NCBI RefSeq assembly: GCF_027942295.1
Contig: NZ_CP101416.1
Coordinates: 4,665,582 to 4,729,581, forward strand
Reading direction: 5' to 3'
From: Pseudanabaena sp. Chao 1811
GTDB taxonomy: Bacteria > Cyanobacteriota > Cyanobacteriia > Pseudanabaenales > Pseudanabaenaceae
DNA length: 64,000 nucleotides
The notes beneath the pieces are model-generated. The model ran no database searches. It worked only from the letters and a program-made list of their open reading frames with translations, and was not told the origin of the DNA. Shown piece by piece: positions 47,926 to 57,298 of this stretch; positions within the stretch are counted from its first letter, which is position 1; every line of letters starts with the position of its first letter. Made by a program: the position numbers and the translations under genes.

Positions 47926-48573
47926 TTACAAAGGACCAGAAATACCTTGCTTACGGATCATCAAAAAGTGAGCAAGCATGAATACAGCGATCAACCAAGG
48001 CAATACAAAGGTGTGCAAGCTGTAGAAACGGGTAAGGGTTGCTTGACCAACGCTTTGACCGCCACGAAGTAGTTCAACTAAGGTTCCGCCAACGACAGGA
48101 ATTGCTTCAGGTACGCCAGATACGATCTTTACCGCCCAGTAGCCGACTTGATCCCAAGGTAAGGAATAGCCAGTTACACCGAAGGTAACGGTGATTACGG
48201 CAAGGATTACGCCAGTAACCCAAGTCAATTCGCGGGGTTTTTTGAAACCCCCAGTCAAGTACACACGGAAAACGTGCAAGATCATCATCAAGACCATCAT
48301 GCTAGCTGACCAACGGTGGATTGAGCGAATCAACCAACCGAAGTTAACGTCGGTCATGATGTAGCGGACTGAGTCAAATGCTTCAGTAACCGAGGGCTTG
48401 TAGTAAAAGGTCATCGCGAAACCTGTCGCGAACTGAATTAGGAAGCAGGTGAGGGTGATGCCACCTAAACAATAAAAAATATTGACATGGGGGGGAACGT
48501 ACTTACTAGTAACGTCCTCGGCGATCGCCCCGACTTCAAGGCGATCGTTAAACCAATCGTAAACTTTACTCAT
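47926..48573 (-). CDS. petB: Cytochrome b6
   Basis: 215 residues, four membrane helices. The start [20 protein letters not shown] is conserved. Heme-ligating His residues lie in [34 protein letters not shown] and [29 protein letters not shown]. Part of the thylakoid cytochrome b6f complex, translated with petD. Confidence 0.98.
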   Translation of the reverse strand: MSKVYDWFNDRLEVGAIAEDVTSKYVPPHVNIFYCLGGITLTCFLIQFATGFAMTFYYKPSVTEAFDSVRYIMTDVNFGWLIRSIHRWSASMMVLMMILHVFRVYLTGGFKKPRELTWVTGVILAVITVTFGVTGYSLPWDQVGYWAVKIVSGVPEAIPVVGGTLVELLRGGQSVGQATLTRFYSLHTFVLPWLIAVFMLAHFLMIRKQGISGPL

Positions 48574-48739
48574 GTAATTGAAAAACCCAAGATTGCTGAA
48601 CTAGTTAACAATTTTTTGATAGCTGTAACTTATTTTAATACTTATGACCGAGTGAAGGCAAACCTAAAGACGGTTTTTAACAAGTTTCACTAAATATATA
48701 GAAAGATATAACAAGTTTTCTTGTTCTTGGTGAGCCTGC

Positions 48740-49411
48740 ATGAAAATACATTTGCGTTTCAGATTAGCAGTTTTTGTGATTTCTCTATCCTGCTCTTGTG
48801 TGACTCCTTTATTTGCTCAAGTTTGCTCCAAGGATTCTCAGGCAAATCTGGGACATAATAACGAGGAATATCCACCAACTCAACGTGTTGCTTCTGTTCG
48901 TAGCGATCGCCGCTTGACTTTGAATTGGGCTATACCCGCAGAATTTACTGCAATCGAGCCATTTATAGGCAAGGACTATCAATTAGCGGAGCATGAAGGC
49001 ATTGATTTCATTCATAGCAATCCGTTAGTTACTAAGGTTTTGGTGCGATCGGTTGCCGATGGCACGGTTATGTATGTGCGTCGTGACTGCCCACAATCGA
49101 ATTCCTTTGAGCCAAATAGTTTACATCGTGACTGTGGTGGTGATTGGGGCAACCATATCGTGATTCGGCATCCGAATGGACTATTCACCCGTTATGCTCA
49201 CCTCTACCCTGATAGCATTCAAGTAAAAGTTGGGCAGAGAATCACTCGTGGTCAAGTGCTTGGCTATATGGGCAATTCAGGACGCAGTGATACTAGACAT
49301 TTACACTTTGAGTTAGGCGTGGCAATTAAGATTAATCCCTGTGCGCCAGCACAATCTTTTCACTATGTTTACAATCCAGCCACTTATCTACAATGGAAAG
49401 ATACCCAATAG
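48740..49411 (+). CDS. M23 family metallopeptidase
   Basis: 223 residues. A signal peptide (RLAVFVISLSCSCVTPLFAQ) precedes an LytM-type domain. The zinc motif HEGIDF (His/Asp) is followed by GDWGNHIVIRHPNGLFTRYAHLYPDSI and TRHLHFELG (second HxH). It cleaves cross-bridges of peptidoglycan or acts as an amidase activator. The domain is nearly the whole protein, so it is a compact enzyme. Divergent from petB. Confidence 0.92.
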   Translation: MKIHLRFRLAVFVISLSCSCVTPLFAQVCSKDSQANLGHNNEEYPPTQRVASVRSDRRLTLNWAIPAEFTAIEPFIGKDYQLAEHEGIDFIHSNPLVTKVLVRSVADGTVMYVRRDCPQSNSFEPNSLHRDCGGDWGNHIVIRHPNGLFTRYAHLYPDSIQVKVGQRITRGQVLGYMGNSGRSDTRHLHFELGVAIKINPCAPAQSFHYVYNPATYLQWKDTQ

Positions 49412-49474
49412 AAAGTTGTGGCGCTTACTGCTTATTGGGTATTAACTATAGCTAACCTAGCAAAACTTAAATGT

Positions 49475-50056
49475 ATGAATGATTTAACTGATAAATCTCC
49501 TGAAAAAGATAGCGATCGCCATGAAGGTAATAGCGTTGATATTCGCGAGATGAATATTGATGATATTGCACCAATTTTTCACTTAGGCGAGCAATTATTT
49601 ACCAGTGACTTATATCCATATCTCTATCGCACATGGGACGAGTGGGAGGTGATTGGGATGTATAACACTGATTCGGAATATTGCCTAGTTGCCGAAATTG
49701 ATGATCAGCTTGCAGGATTTATTCTCGGTACGATCATCAATAAGGCTTCATGGAAATATGGCTATATTACTTGGCTCGGTGTAAATCCCAATTTCCAACG
49801 GCGAGGAGTAGCCGATCGCTTAGTCGATAAGATCATCGAACGCATGATTGAAGATAATGTACGACTCATGCTGGTCGATACCGATCCTGCAAATACGCCT
49901 GCCATTAATTTCTTTAATCGCAAAGGTTTCGGCAATGCCAGAGAACATGTTTTCCTATCGCTAAATCTCGCCAAACATGAATATTACGGTAGGCTGATCA
50001 ATTACGAACGCGATAAAGCCGAACGCAACCGTCCGCGATCGCGCCGCCGTACTTAA
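49475..50056 (+). CDS. GNAT N-acetyltransferase
   Basis: About 193 residues from the ATG at 49475 (MNDLTDKSPE); an earlier GTG at 49418 would overlap the preceding sequence and is less likely. The acetyl-CoA fold is clear: EYCLVAEIDDQLAGFILG, then the P-loop YITWLGVNPNFQRRGVADRLVDKIIERM and VDTDPANTPAINFFNRKGF. The C-terminus is basic (RDKAERNRPRSRRR). The substrate could be a protein N-terminus or a small amine. Confidence 0.88.
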   Translation: MNDLTDKSPEKDSDRHEGNSVDIREMNIDDIAPIFHLGEQLFTSDLYPYLYRTWDEWEVIGMYNTDSEYCLVAEIDDQLAGFILGTIINKASWKYGYITWLGVNPNFQRRGVADRLVDKIIERMIEDNVRLMLVDTDPANTPAINFFNRKGFGNAREHVFLSLNLAKHEYYGRLINYERDKAERNRPRSRRRT

Positions 50057-50122
50057 ATGGGAAGTCGCTTTTTGAATTTTTGATAATGTTAAAGTACTTA
50101 GTGAACACACTCAAGAAAATCC

Positions 50123-50407
50123 ATGACGCTAACTCTTAACCTACCGTCAGAAGTTGAGCAATATCTTTTGCAGGAAGCCAATCAAAAGGGGATTTCGATT
50201 GAGTCCGTAACGTTGGATTTATTAACAAGCTTTATTCTGTTAAGGCAAAAGCAAGCTAAAGCGGTTAACTTAATTCAGTCTTGGATAGATGATGAAGATA
50301 TTGAGGAACAGCAAGAAACTGGTGAATATTTGATCCATGCGTTGGATGAAGATCGCCTTTCTGAGCGTAAATTGTTTCCAGTTGAGATGAAGGGTATAAC
50401 TTGGTGA
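50123..50407 (+). CDS. Antitoxin-like protein of a PIN toxin pair
   Basis: 94 residues. The N-terminal half (TLTLNLPSEVEQYLLQEANQKGIS) looks like a ribbon-helix-helix DNA-binding antitoxin, with an acidic C-terminal half (IDDEDIEEQQETGEY) that could wrap the toxin. The stop overlaps the start of the PIN gene. The assignment as antitoxin is from context and fold guess. Confidence 0.75.
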   Translation: MTLTLNLPSEVEQYLLQEANQKGISIESVTLDLLTSFILLRQKQAKAVNLIQSWIDDEDIEEQQETGEYLIHALDEDRLSERKLFPVEMKGITW

Positions 50408-50856
50408 GTCGAGTCATAATGTTGGATGCGGGTCCACTTGGTCTAGTCACCAATCCCAAACTGTCTCCCGAAAGTGTGGCTTGCGCTCAGTGGCTGCAAA
50501 ATCACATCACAGCAGGGAGCCGAATTATCATTCCAGAGATTACTGACTATGAGGTTCGCCGTGAATTATTGAGAGCAAACAAGATTAAAGGGCTTACTCG
50601 TCTAGATGATTTAGCTAAGTTGATTGAGTATTTGCCGATTGGAACGGTGGCTATGCGTCAAGCTGCAAAACTTTGGGCGCAGGCGCGTCAGCAAGGGAAA
50701 CCAACATCGGGGGATAAAACGATTGACGCTGATGTGATTTTGGTGGCTCAAGCTATGACTCTTGGTATTTCAGATATTGTAATTGCGACAACGAATGTGG
50801 GACATCTATCAAGATTTATTTCCGCCGAGTTATGGCAAAATGTCACTGTTGATTGA
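50404..50856 (+). CDS. PIN-domain nuclease (VapC-like toxin)
   Basis: About 150 residues from the GTG at 50404, which overlaps the TGA of the upstream gene; a TTG at 50401 is also possible. PIN motifs: an Asp in VIMLDAGPLG, a Glu in IPEITDYEVRREL, and an Asp pair around KTIDADVILVAQAMT plus VIATTN. These residues form the metal site of an RNase. As the second gene of a small pair it fits a type II toxin-antitoxin module. Confidence 0.85.
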   Translation: MSRVIMLDAGPLGLVTNPKLSPESVACAQWLQNHITAGSRIIIPEITDYEVRRELLRANKIKGLTRLDDLAKLIEYLPIGTVAMRQAAKLWAQARQQGKPTSGDKTIDADVILVAQAMTLGISDIVIATTNVGHLSRFISAELWQNVTVD

Positions 50857-51100
50857 GTTTGAACAAATTTAATGCGATCGCTTTTTGAATTTTTATTAAA
50901 GGCAATAAGTGACTCGAAAATTTAGTTAATAGTAAAGGGATAAACAATTATGAGTAAATTCTGAAAAAACTGGCATTTCAAAATTTACGGCTTTGCGGTA
51001 GTTTAGAAGTAACTCAATGTTTATATCGCAGTTGCGGATAAATTATAAGTTAGCATCCCATATGAGATCGCACATTTAAATTTAAGGAGCCGAAGAATAA

Positions 51101-51471
51101 ATGTCAAATATGTTTTCAGCTTTGGGTGACATTTTTCAACAGATTGCTGACCACACAGGCGATGTACGTCAGCGTCAGCAAAAAATGGCAAAAGTGGAAC
51201 AAGCTCAAAAACGTATTTTTACCCTTATGGACCTTAATCGCTATGAAGAGGCAATTAAATGTATTGAAGATTTAATGGTTGAAATTCCAGAAGTTGCTTC
51301 ATCTGGGAGGGCTTGGGCGTTCAGAGCTTTTTTTTGGTTCAATGTAGTCAGCCTGAAAAAGCCTCTCAAAGCCTTGACAAAGCTTTCCAACTAGACCCTA
51401 GTTTAAGGAATGACAAAATGTTGGTCGATCTCTCAATTCACGCCAAATCAGGTAATGGTCCGCTTAAGTAG
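51101..51471 (+). pseudogene. Small helical-repeat (TPR-like) protein with a frameshift
   Basis: The ORF reads SNMFSALGDIFQQIADHTGD, then KRIFTLMDLNRYEEAIKCIEDLM, a TPR-like helix pair, up to a run of eight T (51328-51335). After it the frame gives a short tail. One more T would continue as FLVQCSQPEKASQSLDKAFQ and LDPSLRNDKMLVDLSI, a clear second TPR-like pair ending at 51471. Either the gene is damaged or the T run is miscounted in the sequence. A good ribosome site (AAGGAG) precedes the start. Confidence 0.7.
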
Positions 51472-52193
51472 GTGAATAGTTCGATGACCAATCTTGAATA
51501 TGGTGAAATTCCGAGGTGCTGCTGTAATAAGAGCGTGTTTGAGAAGTTAATCCATACAAAACTTTTGGCTAAAGATAATATTTCTGACCCCTAAATCTCC
51601 CAATTCTGGGGGACTTTAATCTGGTTCCCCCCAGAATTGGGGGGCTAGGGCAAAACTTCTCAAACACGCTCTAACTAGTCGTTAGTGTAATCGCTGATCT
51701 TTTAAGTTGGGTTTCATACCTGATGCTGTTGGCAAAATGCTTCTTAACACCTCTGAAAGTCTTGAAATACAGTTGCTCCTTGACCGCAATTAGATAGCGC
51801 TTTGTAAACTGACAACGCAAGAATCAGCGTTTCAGGAGTGAAGTAATATTTCGCCAACAGCACCCGTACCTCAATCCGACCTATAAGCTTGAGCAGAATC
51901 TAGATATCGGGTTTTCAATATCTAAGCAATCTTACTCACAGACAGCAGACACAAGCTAACAACGCCCATACACACCGACCGCCGAGAGTTGATCGGTTAT
52001 GATGCAAAGATTATCTACGGCGGGTGATGGGAAACTTTATGCGAAAGTTTGTTTCTTGGAGTGTGATCGCTTTGTTGGTTAATTGATCGCGCATTCGTTA
52101 CTACAGTTACTAGCGATCGCTATTTGTTAAGAAGAACACCTGAGCCAAGCAATCTGCTAAATTAAAAAAGTTAGCCAGTATTAACGGCAAATT
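51472..52193. other. Long intergenic stretch containing a MITE
   Basis: About 720 bp with no convincing gene. It contains the inverted-repeat element at 51531-51671. The rest has short broken ORFs, several stops and an isolated HIP1-like site. It looks like decayed or accessory DNA. Confidence 0.55.
51531..51671. repeat. MITE with 18-bp terminal inverted repeats
   Basis: GAGCGTGTTTGAGAAGTT at the left is exactly inverted as AACTTCTCAAACACGCTC at the right, 141 bp in total. An internal palindrome CCCCAGAATTGGGG lies in the middle. Flanks TAA on both sides suggest a 3-bp target duplication. A diverged single end (AACTTCTCAAACACACTTTT) lies at about 28011, beside the integron attC. Confidence 0.8.
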
Positions 52194-52733
52194 ATGCGTT
52201 CAAATGTCGATTCTCAGAAAATCGAACAACTTATGGAAGCATTAGGCAAAGAAGCTCGTAGTTCAGGATGTATCTACTTTACAGGCGGTGCGAGTGCTTT
52301 ACTCATTGGTTGGCGTAGTTCTACTGTCGATATAGATATTCGTCTAGATCCAGAACCATCAGGAATTTTCCAAGCGATCGCCAAGCTCAAACAAGAATTA
52401 AACATAAATATTGAACTTGCCTCTCCACAGGACTTCTTGCCACCTCTTCCAAGATGGCGTGACAGAAGCGTATTCATTGGTAAACGGGGGCAGATTTCGT
52501 TTTATCACTATGATTTTACAGCCCAAGCTCTTTCTAAACTATCCAGAGGATTTGATCGTGATATTAAGGATGTTGAAGCTATGTACGCTCAGAAATTATT
52601 CTCTCTGAGTACGCTGCGCGATTGCTTTGAGGCGATCGCACCCGAAATAATTCGCTTCCCTTCTCTTAACCCTGACGTACTTAGAAGCAGAGTCGAAAAC
52701 TTCATCGAACGATTTGAAGGGCAGGAGCCATAA
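52194..52733 (+). CDS. DUF6036-type nucleotidyltransferase
   Basis: 179 residues. The N-terminal TGGASALLIGWRSSTVDIDIRLDP has the polymerase-beta-like GG/GS...DxD motif. SPQDFLPPLPRWRDRSVFI and a helical C-terminus (DIKDVEAMYAQKLFSLSTLRDCFEAI) follow. This is the DUF6036/AbiEii-like fold used by MNT-type toxins or antitoxins. The next gene starts on the last base of its stop codon. An MNT-type toxin-antitoxin role is inferred. Confidence 0.82.
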   Translation: MRSNVDSQKIEQLMEALGKEARSSGCIYFTGGASALLIGWRSSTVDIDIRLDPEPSGIFQAIAKLKQELNINIELASPQDFLPPLPRWRDRSVFIGKRGQISFYHYDFTAQALSKLSRGFDRDIKDVEAMYAQKLFSLSTLRDCFEAIAPEIIRFPSLNPDVLRSRVENFIERFEGQEP

Positions 52734-53026
52734 TGAGTCTCAATGATTTGCCAGGAGCCGAAATAATATTACCTGGATTAAGTGATCTTCATAGTGGTAA
52801 TTCCAATACAACTGGGGCTTTACTAGTTGCGATCGCCTCAACACGCTTAACCGAAGCAGGTTTAGATATTCCAAAATATTACTTAGCATCAGAGCCAGAA
52901 CTAACCTTGTATGCTCGTCTCCAAGAAGAACGAGAAGATGCTTACCCTTACTATAATGCTTTACTGAATAGCCTTAATAGCTTTTGCAATGCACTTGAAA
53001 TCAGTTATAGATACAATCGTAATTAG
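52733..53026 (+). CDS. Small partner of the nucleotidyltransferase
   Basis: 97 residues: NDLPGAEIILPGLSDLHSGN, then NTTGALLVAIASTRLTEAGLDIP, and a helical end (EREDAYPYYNALLNSLNSFCNALE). No named domain recognised. Its ATG overlaps the stop codon of the DUF6036 gene, so the two are translationally coupled and probably work together. Confidence 0.75.
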   Translation: MSLNDLPGAEIILPGLSDLHSGNSNTTGALLVAIASTRLTEAGLDIPKYYLASEPELTLYARLQEEREDAYPYYNALLNSLNSFCNALEISYRYNRN

Positions 53027-53064
53027 GTAACCTAATAATCCTCTGCTTTGTTGTGGAGAATGGG

Positions 53065-54006
53065 TTAAGCCAAAACTGCAAAATGACTTAAGGCAGTCTG
53101 ACAATCAGCTTGAATCTGGTCTTTGAGGGCTTCAAGTGACGAGAATTTATGTTCAGGTCGAATAAACTTAACAAGATCTACATTTAACTCTTGATCATAT
53201 AGATCACCTTGCCAATCGAATAAATGCACCTCAACCGATCGCCGATCACCATTAACTGTTGGTCTTAAGCCAATATTCATCACGCCGAATAGGGGTTTAG
53301 GGCTAGAGCTAATACTTACCTGTACAGCATAAACACCATCGCGGGGCAAACATTTTTGAGCAGGGAGATCGAGATTTGCGGTCGGGAAGCCGATGGTGCG
53401 TCCTAACTGCTTGCCTTGAATGACTTTGCCCACCAGATTATAAGGACGACCTAGCAACGCATTGGCAAGATCAACATCACCCTTAGCTAGAGCCGCACGA
53501 ATATTTGAGCTACTAATTCTGATCGGAGTTGGATCTTTGAGGAGCATCGTCTGCTCTGGAATTACCGTGAGGCGATCGCCCCAAATACTTTTTAAGTCAG
53601 TAATATTACCCTGACGTTTCTGCCCAAAATGAAAATCAAAGCCAACGCTGATTAATTCCACCTGCAAAGAATCAATCAAAATTTGCTGCATAAATTCCGC
53701 AGCCGTTAGTTTGGCAAGATCCGCATCAAATGCCAGCAAAACTAGCTGCTCCACCCCAAGGGATTCAAGTAGGGCAACTTTTTCGTCAAAGGGGGCAAGT
53801 AGCGATCGCGGTTGTTTACTAAAAAATTCTTGAGGATGAGGCGAAAACGAAACAACGGTACTCGTTAAATGTTGATCGTGATTGCTCAAAGCAGATGGCA
53901 AAATCGGCTCAATCACATGGCGATGCCCTATATGCACGCCATCAAAGTTACCGAGGGCGATCGCAGTAGGACGGGAAATCTGGGTTGGGTCAAATATTAC
54001 TCTCAC
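53065..54006 (-). CDS. ribF: Bifunctional riboflavin kinase/FAD synthetase
   Basis: 313 residues. An N-terminal nucleotidyltransferase domain has IALGNFDGVHIGHRHVI (HxGH-type), SFSPHPQEFF and ISSSNIRAALAKGDV. A C-terminal flavokinase domain has GKVIQGKQLGRTIGFPTANLDLP and SVEVHLFDWQGDLY. It converts riboflavin to FMN and FAD. Standard length. Divergent from pyk, with a large nested palindrome between them. Confidence 0.96.
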   Translation of the reverse strand: MRVIFDPTQISRPTAIALGNFDGVHIGHRHVIEPILPSALSNHDQHLTSTVVSFSPHPQEFFSKQPRSLLAPFDEKVALLESLGVEQLVLLAFDADLAKLTAAEFMQQILIDSLQVELISVGFDFHFGQKRQGNITDLKSIWGDRLTVIPEQTMLLKDPTPIRISSSNIRAALAKGDVDLANALLGRPYNLVGKVIQGKQLGRTIGFPTANLDLPAQKCLPRDGVYAVQVSISSSPKPLFGVMNIGLRPTVNGDRRSVEVHLFDWQGDLYDQELNVDLVKFIRPEHKFSSLEALKDQIQADCQTALSHFAVLA

Positions 54007-54050
54007 ACTTAATATTTTGACACAATTCTGGGATGTGATCTCAGTACTAA

Positions 54051-54205
54051 TTTTGGGTTTTGTTGCACCTATAGCAATGAAAGAGATAGCTAGGGCAAAT
54101 CAAAACCCAAATAAACAAAGACGGCGCTTCGCGCCGTCTTTGTTTATTTGGGTTTTATCTCCTAAGCAAAACTTTCACTGCTATATGATGCGACAAAACC
54201 CAAAA
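54051..54205. repeat. Nested long palindrome between ribF and pyk
   Basis: An outer arm TTTTGGGTTTTGTTGCA pairs with TGCGACAAAACCCAAAA, with partial pairing continuing inward. The inner arm AAAACCCAAATAAACAAAG with a GACGGCGC stem and TTC loop forms a perfect hairpin (54102-54156). The whole can fold into one cruciform of about 155 bp. It is a repeat element, not a simple terminator, because it lies between divergent genes. Confidence 0.75.
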
Positions 54206-54263
54206 TTTAGTTTTTGTCATGACATTCTGGTATGTTTGAGATCCCGCCGTTAGCTTACTATCC

Positions 54264-56036
54264 ATGACCGTTAGAGAAACATTTCGCCGCACCAAAATTG
54301 TCGCTACTATTGGTCCCGCAACCAGTAGCCCTGATATGATTCGCCAGCTTATTGAAGCAGGCGCAACTACATTTCGTTTAAACTTTTCCCACGGAACCCA
54401 TGCAGATCACCATCGCAGCATCTGCAATATTCGCCAAGTATCTAGCGAACTAAATCAACCCGTCGGTATTCTACAAGACTTACAGGGTCCCAAAATTCGC
54501 CTTGGGGTATTTAAAGATGGGCCCATTACTTTAAACAAAGGCGATAAATTTACCCTAACTAGCCGCCAAGTTCCAGGAACCTCGGAAATTAGCTGCATTA
54601 CTTATGAAACCCTTGCTGAAGAAGTACCTGTTGGTGCGGTCATCATGCTCGATGATGGCAAGGTAGAAATGGTCGTCGAAGCTGTTAATGCAGAATTAGG
54701 CGATCTTTATTGTCGTGTGGTTATTGGTGGCACACTATCGAATAACAAAGGTGTCAATTTTCCAAATGTCCACTTATCTGTCAGTGCTATGACAGATAAG
54801 GATCGCGAAGATTTGCGCTTTGGTCTGTCGGAAGGTGTGGATTGGGTAGCATTGAGTTTTGTTTGCACACCTGAAGATGTACTTGAAGTTAAAGATTTAA
54901 TTGCTGCCTCGGGGCGTAAGGCTAGCGTCGTTGCCAAAATCGAGAAGCATGAAGCGATCGCCAATATGGAAGCGATTCTCTCGGTATGTGATGGCGTAAT
55001 GGTGGCGCGGGGTGATTTGGGTGTAGAAATCCCTGCTGAAGATGTACCGATCGCCCAAAAGCAATTAATTAAAACCGCTAATCGTTTGGGTATTCCCGTC
55101 ATTACGGCTACCCAAATGCTCGATAGCATGGTGAACAATCCCCGTGCGACCCGTGCCGAAATTTCCGACGTAGCCAACGCGATCATCGATGGAACCGATG
55201 CTGTCATGCTTTCTAACGAAACTGCGGTCGGTAAATATCCGATCTTGGCAGTAGAAACGATGGCAAGAATTGCCGTTCGCATCGAAAGAGAACAGGATCT
55301 CCAAATGCAACCCCTTGAGAGTATGGGTCGCGCCGTACCTAATGCGATCAGTCAAGCGGTTGGTAGTATCGCCATGCAGCTAAATGCCGCCGCGATCGTG
55401 ACTTTAACAAAAACAGGTTCGACAGCCCGCAACGTTAGCAAATTCCGTCCCCCGATTCCCATTTTGGCAGTTACGCCCAATGTCCAAGTCGCTCGACGCT
55501 TGCAAATGGTTTGGGGGGTGCAGCCCTTAGTCCTAGTTTCCTTGCCATCCGCCCGACAAAACTTTGAAGCGGCTCTCAACCTTGCTCAAGAAATGAAGTT
55601 ACTTTCCGCAGGTGATTTAGTAGTTATGTCCGCAGGTACGTTACAGGATGTGGCTGGTTCAACGGACTTAATTAAGGTTGAATTTGTATCATCGGTAGTG
55701 GGCAAAGGCTTAAGCATTGGCTCTGGCATGGTTCATGGTCGTGCTAGGGTTGCTTTCCATCATCTCGATGTACGTGACTTTAACGAAGGGGAAATCCTTG
55801 TAATTGATCGTACTGATGCTGACTTTATTGATGTAATTCGTAAAGCAGCAGCAGTCATTACTGAAGATGCCAACCTTGATTCCCATGCAGTGGTCATTGG
55901 CAGAAGATTAGGTATCCCTATCCTAGTTGGGGTCAAAAATGCCACAGGCTTTATTCGTGATGGTGAACCGCTGAGTATTAATTTCAGCAAAGGCATGATT
56001 TATTCTGGTTCGCGATCAGACGATTTGGCATTTTAG
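54264..56036 (+). CDS. pyk: Pyruvate kinase
   Basis: 590 residues. The TIM-barrel core includes RTKIVATIGPATSSPDMIRQLIEAG, RLNFSHG, ILQDLQGPKIRLG, VMVARGDLGVEIPAEDVP and ATQMLDSM. The alpha/beta C-domain follows. It ends with an extra ~110-residue PEP-utiliser-like (phosphohistidine swivelling) domain (EGEILVIDRTDADFI, ITEDANLDSHAVVIGRRLGIPILVG), typical of one cyanobacterial Pyk form. Catalyses ATP formation from PEP. Confidence 0.97.
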   Translation: MTVRETFRRTKIVATIGPATSSPDMIRQLIEAGATTFRLNFSHGTHADHHRSICNIRQVSSELNQPVGILQDLQGPKIRLGVFKDGPITLNKGDKFTLTSRQVPGTSEISCITYETLAEEVPVGAVIMLDDGKVEMVVEAVNAELGDLYCRVVIGGTLSNNKGVNFPNVHLSVSAMTDKDREDLRFGLSEGVDWVALSFVCTPEDVLEVKDLIAASGRKASVVAKIEKHEAIANMEAILSVCDGVMVARGDLGVEIPAEDVPIAQKQLIKTANRLGIPVITATQMLDSMVNNPRATRAEISDVANAIIDGTDAVMLSNETAVGKYPILAVETMARIAVRIEREQDLQMQPLESMGRAVPNAISQAVGSIAMQLNAAAIVTLTKTGSTARNVSKFRPPIPILAVTPNVQVARRLQMVWGVQPLVLVSLPSARQNFEAALNLAQEMKLLSAGDLVVMSAGTLQDVAGSTDLIKVEFVSSVVGKGLSIGSGMVHGRARVAFHHLDVRDFNEGEILVIDRTDADFIDVIRKAAAVITEDANLDSHAVVIGRRLGIPILVGVKNATGFIRDGEPLSINFSKGMIYSGSRSDDLAF

Positions 56037-56041
56037 CTATA

Positions 56042-56070
56042 TTACAGTTGGTGCTAAGCACCAACTGTAA
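56042..56070 (+). terminator. Terminator of pyk
   Basis: TTACAGTTGGTGC, a TAA loop, GCACCAACTGTAA, right after the pyk stop. Confidence 0.65.
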
Positions 56071-56087
56071 TGTTTTTTGAGTTAGTC

Positions 56088-57242
56088 ATGGAAAATTTTG
56101 CTTTTTATAATCCAGTCAAAATTCTATTTGGCAAAGGTCAAATCGCGAATATTGCAGCAGAAATTCCTGTTGATGCCAAAATCCTTGTCACCTATGGTGG
56201 TGGCAGTATCAAAACCAATGGAGTTTATGAGCAAGTAAAAGCTGCCCTAACAGGACGAACCTTTCTAGAATTCGGCGGGATTGAAGCCAATCCACATCTG
56301 GAAACATTACTCAAGGCAGTTGAGTTGATTCGTGCTGAAGGAGTTAATTTTTTACTAGCTGTTGGTGGTGGTTCAGTCGTTGATGGGACAAAATTTATTG
56401 CCGCAGCAGTTCCCTTTGATGGCGATCCTTGGGACATTTTGGCAAAACATGCCCCCATCAAGGCGGCGATCCCATTTGGTGCAGTTTTGACCCTGCCAGC
56501 AACAGGCTCAGAAATGAATACTAGTTCTGTAGTAACTAAGTGGGAAACCCAAGAAAAACTATTTTTCTCTAGTCCCCTTGTATTTCCTAAATTCTCGGTA
56601 CTAGATCCTGAAACCACTTTCTCGCTGCCTCCAAGACAGGTAAGTAATGGCATTGTTGATGCTTTTACCCATGTAATGGAACAGTATTTGACCTATCCCG
56701 TTAATGCCCCACTCCAAGATAGGATGGCAGAATCAATTCTACAAACCTTGATCGAGGAAGGTCCCAAAACCTTGTTAGATCTCCGTGATTATGAGTCCAG
56801 AGCTAACGTGATGTGGTGCGCCACTATGGCTCTGAATGGTCTGATTGGTGTCGGTGTCCCTCAAGATTGGGCAACACATATGATTGGTCATGAACTCACA
56901 GCTCTGCATGGACTGGATCATGCCCAAACCTTGGCGATTGTTTTACCGAATATGCTAACGATTAAGCGCGATCGCAAGCGTGAAAAACTACTGCAATATG
57001 CTGAGCGCGTTTGGGGTCTGGTCGATGGTGATGAAGACGTGAGAATTGATCAGGCAATCCAAAAAACTCGTGACTTTTTTGAATCCGTCGGCGTTCACAC
57101 CAAGCTTTCAGATTATGGTGTGGGCTTAGATGTCATTCCCTTAATCACCGATCGCTTCGAGAAGCGTGGCTTTGTGGCTTTAGGTGAACATCAAGATGTC
57201 ACACCCAAGGTTGTCGAGCAAATTTTAGCACTCTGTGCTTAA
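56088..57242 (+). CDS. Iron-containing alcohol dehydrogenase (YqhD/BdhA-like)
   Basis: About 384 residues from the ATG at 56088 (MENFAFYNP). The NAD(P)-binding loop is LLAVGGGSVVDGTKFIAAA and TLPATGSEMNTSSVV follows. Metal ligands lie in VDAFTHVMEQYL, HMIGHELTALHGLDHAQTLAIVLP. The GGGSVVDG motif and the metal His/Asp pattern point to an NADPH-dependent aldehyde reductase. An ATG at 56070 lies in the terminator hairpin and is unlikely. Confidence 0.93.
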   Translation: MENFAFYNPVKILFGKGQIANIAAEIPVDAKILVTYGGGSIKTNGVYEQVKAALTGRTFLEFGGIEANPHLETLLKAVELIRAEGVNFLLAVGGGSVVDGTKFIAAAVPFDGDPWDILAKHAPIKAAIPFGAVLTLPATGSEMNTSSVVTKWETQEKLFFSSPLVFPKFSVLDPETTFSLPPRQVSNGIVDAFTHVMEQYLTYPVNAPLQDRMAESILQTLIEEGPKTLLDLRDYESRANVMWCATMALNGLIGVGVPQDWATHMIGHELTALHGLDHAQTLAIVLPNMLTIKRDRKREKLLQYAERVWGLVDGDEDVRIDQAIQKTRDFFESVGVHTKLSDYGVGLDVIPLITDRFEKRGFVALGEHQDVTPKVVEQILALCA

Positions 57243-57246
57243 CTTC

Positions 57247-57272
57247 TAAAAGTGCTGCATAGCAGCACTTTT
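57247..57272 (+). terminator. Terminator of the alcohol dehydrogenase gene
   Basis: TAAAAGTGCTGC, an ATA loop, GCAGCACTTTTA, directly after the stop codon. Confidence 0.7.
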
Positions 57273-57298
57273 AGCTATTTATTTTGATGTTGATCAAT

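Noticed and set aside
54707..55282. 191-codon ORF antisense to pyk
   Set aside because: Antisense shadow of a highly conserved gene; no start signal and unusual composition.
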